From an uncultured Alphaproteobacteria bacterium (GTDB lineage Bacteria > Pseudomonadota > Alphaproteobacteria > Rhizobiales > Aestuariivirgaceae), in assembly GCA_945957365.1 (NCBI GenBank), contig CAMFKI010000008.1, positions 1 to 64,000 on the forward strand: a stretch of 64,000 nucleotides of DNA. The letters run 5' to 3'. The translations under genes were made by a program, and so were the position numbers. Below the pieces are notes generated by a model. It worked only from the letters and a program-made list of their open reading frames with translations, had not been told where the DNA came from and searched no databases. Shown piece by piece: positions 62,773 through 64,000 of the stretch (position 1 is the first letter of the stretch; every line of letters begins with the position of its first letter).

Positions 62773-64000
62773 ATTTCGACAGGTCGGCGTTCCTGGCAAG
62801 CGTGCCGACGTGGGTCTCGACATAGGCTGCGTCGACGATCACTGTTTCACCCGGGCGATCGGGTGCCACATAACTCACCTCGTCGAGCAGGCGCTCCATC
62901 ACGGTCTGCAGCCTGCGCGCACCGATGTTTTCGACGGAAGCGTTGGTGTCGGCCGCGATCTGAGCGATAGCGGCGATGCCATCCTGCCTGAAATCCAGCG
63001 TCACGCCCTCCGTCTCCAGCAGCGCGCGATACTGCCGGATCAGGCTGGCCTCGGGCTCGGTGAGAATGCGTTCGAGATCTTCCCGGTCGAGGGCCTTCAG
63101 CTCGACTCGGATCGGCAGTCGGCCCTGCAGTTCCGGCAGGAGGTCGGAGGGCTTTGCAATGTGGAAGGCCCCGGAGGCGATGAACAGGATGTGGTCGGTC
63201 TTCACCGGGCCGTGCTTGGTTGATACCGTGGTGCCTTCGATGAGCGGCAGCAGGTCGCGCTGCACGCCCTCACGGCTCACGTCGGCTCCCTGCCGTTCGG
63301 ACCGTGCACAGATCTTGTCGATCTCGTCGAGGAAGACGATGCCGTTCTGCTCCACCATCTCGATCGCTTCCTGCACGATCTGGTCCTGATCGAGGAGCTT
63401 GTCGGACTCTTCTGCCAGTAAAACCTCGTGGCTCGACTTCACGGTCATGCGCCGCGTCTTGGTGCGCCCGCCGAAGGCCTTTCCCAGCATGTCGGATAGG
63501 TTGACCACACTCGCCGAGCCGCCAGGCATGCCGGGAATTTCGAAGCTCGCCGCACCGGTGTCGGCGACCTGCACTTCGATCTCCTTGTCGTCCAGCTCAC
63601 CCGCACGCAGCTTGCGGCGAAAGGCCTCGCGCGTGGTCTCGGAGGCATTGGCGCCAACCAGTGCTTCGATTACCCGCCGCTCGGCATTGAGCTGCGCCTG
63701 GGCCTCGACATCCTTGCGGCGTGTCGTCCGGGTCATGGCGATGCCGGACTCGAGCAGGTCACGGACGATCTGATCGACGTCGCGGCCGACATAGCCCACT
63801 TCCGTGAACTTCGTCGCCTCGACCTTCAGGAAGGGTGCATTGGCCAGCTTTGCCAGGCGACGGGCAATCTCCGTCTTCCCAACACCGGTAGGCCCGATCA
63901 TCAGAATGTTCTTGGGCATCACCTCGTCGCGCAGCGAGCCTTGGAGCTGCTTTCGGCGCCACCGGTTGCGCAAGGCAATCGCCACGGCACGCTTGGCATC
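62762..64000 (-). CDS. hslU: ATP-dependent protease ATPase subunit HslU (5' end missing)
   Basis: HslU is the AAA+ unfoldase of the HslUV protease. The window ends inside the gene, so the N-terminal portion (about the first 25 residues) is missing. Visible are Walker [38 protein letters not shown], an intermediate I-domain, Walker [13 protein letters not shown], sensor region [16 protein letters not shown], and the C-terminal LSKFIL tail that activates HslV. hslV is expected upstream, outside the window. Confidence 0.96.
   Translation of the reverse strand, partial: DAKRAVAIALRNRWRRKQLQGSLRDEVMPKNILMIGPTGVGKTEIARRLAKLANAPFLKVEATKFTEVGYVGRDVDQIVRDLLESGIAMTRTTRRKDVEAQAQLNAERRVIEALVGANASETTREAFRRKLRAGELDDKEIEVQVADTGAASFEIPGMPGGSASVVNLSDMLGKAFGGRTKTRRMTVKSSHEVLLAEESDKLLDQDQIVQEAIEMVEQNGIVFLDEIDKICARSERQGADVSREGVQRDLLPLIEGTTVSTKHGPVKTDHILFIASGAFHIAKPSDLLPELQGRLPIRVELKALDREDLERILTEPEASLIRQYRALLETEGVTLDFRQDGIAAIAQIAADTNASVENIGARRLQTVMERLLDEVSYVAPDRPGETVIVDAAYVETHVGTLARNADLSKFIL

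Overview
This window is a GC-rich, densely packed stretch of an alphaproteobacterial chromosome, most likely from the order Hyphomicrobiales (Rhizobiales). The grounds are the motB-motC-fliK-flgEKL-flaF-flbT-flgD-fliQ-flhA-fliR order, FlaF and FlbT, the MJ0042 zinc-finger/ftsE/ftsX/plsC block, the tyrC-hisC-chorismate mutase block, and the rho-mnmE-mnmG-rsmG-parA-parB and hemE/ppsR-maf-aroE-coaE-dnaQ/secB blocks. I do not assign a genus. No insertion sequences, prophage, CRISPR arrays or obvious islands are visible.

Layout. (1) 1-13.9 kb, plus strand: flagellar stator, hook, junction and export genes in an almost unbroken chain of 1-4 bp overlaps, ending in four small poorly characterised flagellar-type genes. 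(2) 13.9-18.2 kb: two small unknown genes, the second behind a sequence matching the sigma-54 consensus; then hpt and a zinc-finger membrane protein on the minus strand, divergent from ftsE-ftsX-plsC. (3) 18.2-20.9 kb: a class II (B12-dependent) ribonucleotide reductase and a small unknown gene, each preceded by a LexA-type box. (4) 20.9-33.6 kb: ChaC-like cyclotransferase, DUF2125, tyrosine/phenylalanine and HisC-type genes, methyltransferase/gloB, two DMT exporters, a dimethylglycine dehydrogenase-like flavoprotein and a molybdenum-cofactor block (mobA, mobB, MOSC). (5) 33.6-46.4 kb: tusA, an amidinotransferase-fold hydrolase, an ArsC-like/CobW/EamA/PBP group, tRNA-Leu, arfB, dsbB, HNH, alkylpurine glycosylase, gluQ, htpX, rsmB and purH. 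(6) 46.4-55 kb, minus strand: parB, parA, rsmG, mnmG, mnmE, rho, hemJ, hemE. (7) 55.3-64 kb: ppsR, maf, aroE, coaE, dnaQ, then secB, fxsA, Tim44-like, mltA, smr, XRE regulator and the 3' part of hslU.

The most notable signal is the 322-bp gap between divergent hemE and ppsR (54972-55293). It holds two exact CtrA-type sites (TTAA-N7-TTAA) with helical phasing and several DnaA-box-like 9-mers. It lies at the switch between a leftward block and a rightward block, with parAB and parS-like sites 4-9 kb away. In Caulobacter the chromosome origin lies beside hemE, so this gap is a strong candidate for the replication origin. A third exact CtrA-type site lies upstream of ftsE, and together these would tie replication, segregation and division to one cell-cycle regulator. 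Other signals are an SOS-type pair around the ribonucleotide reductase, including an apparently leaderless unknown gene, and a sigma-54-type promoter in front of a 66-residue membrane protein.
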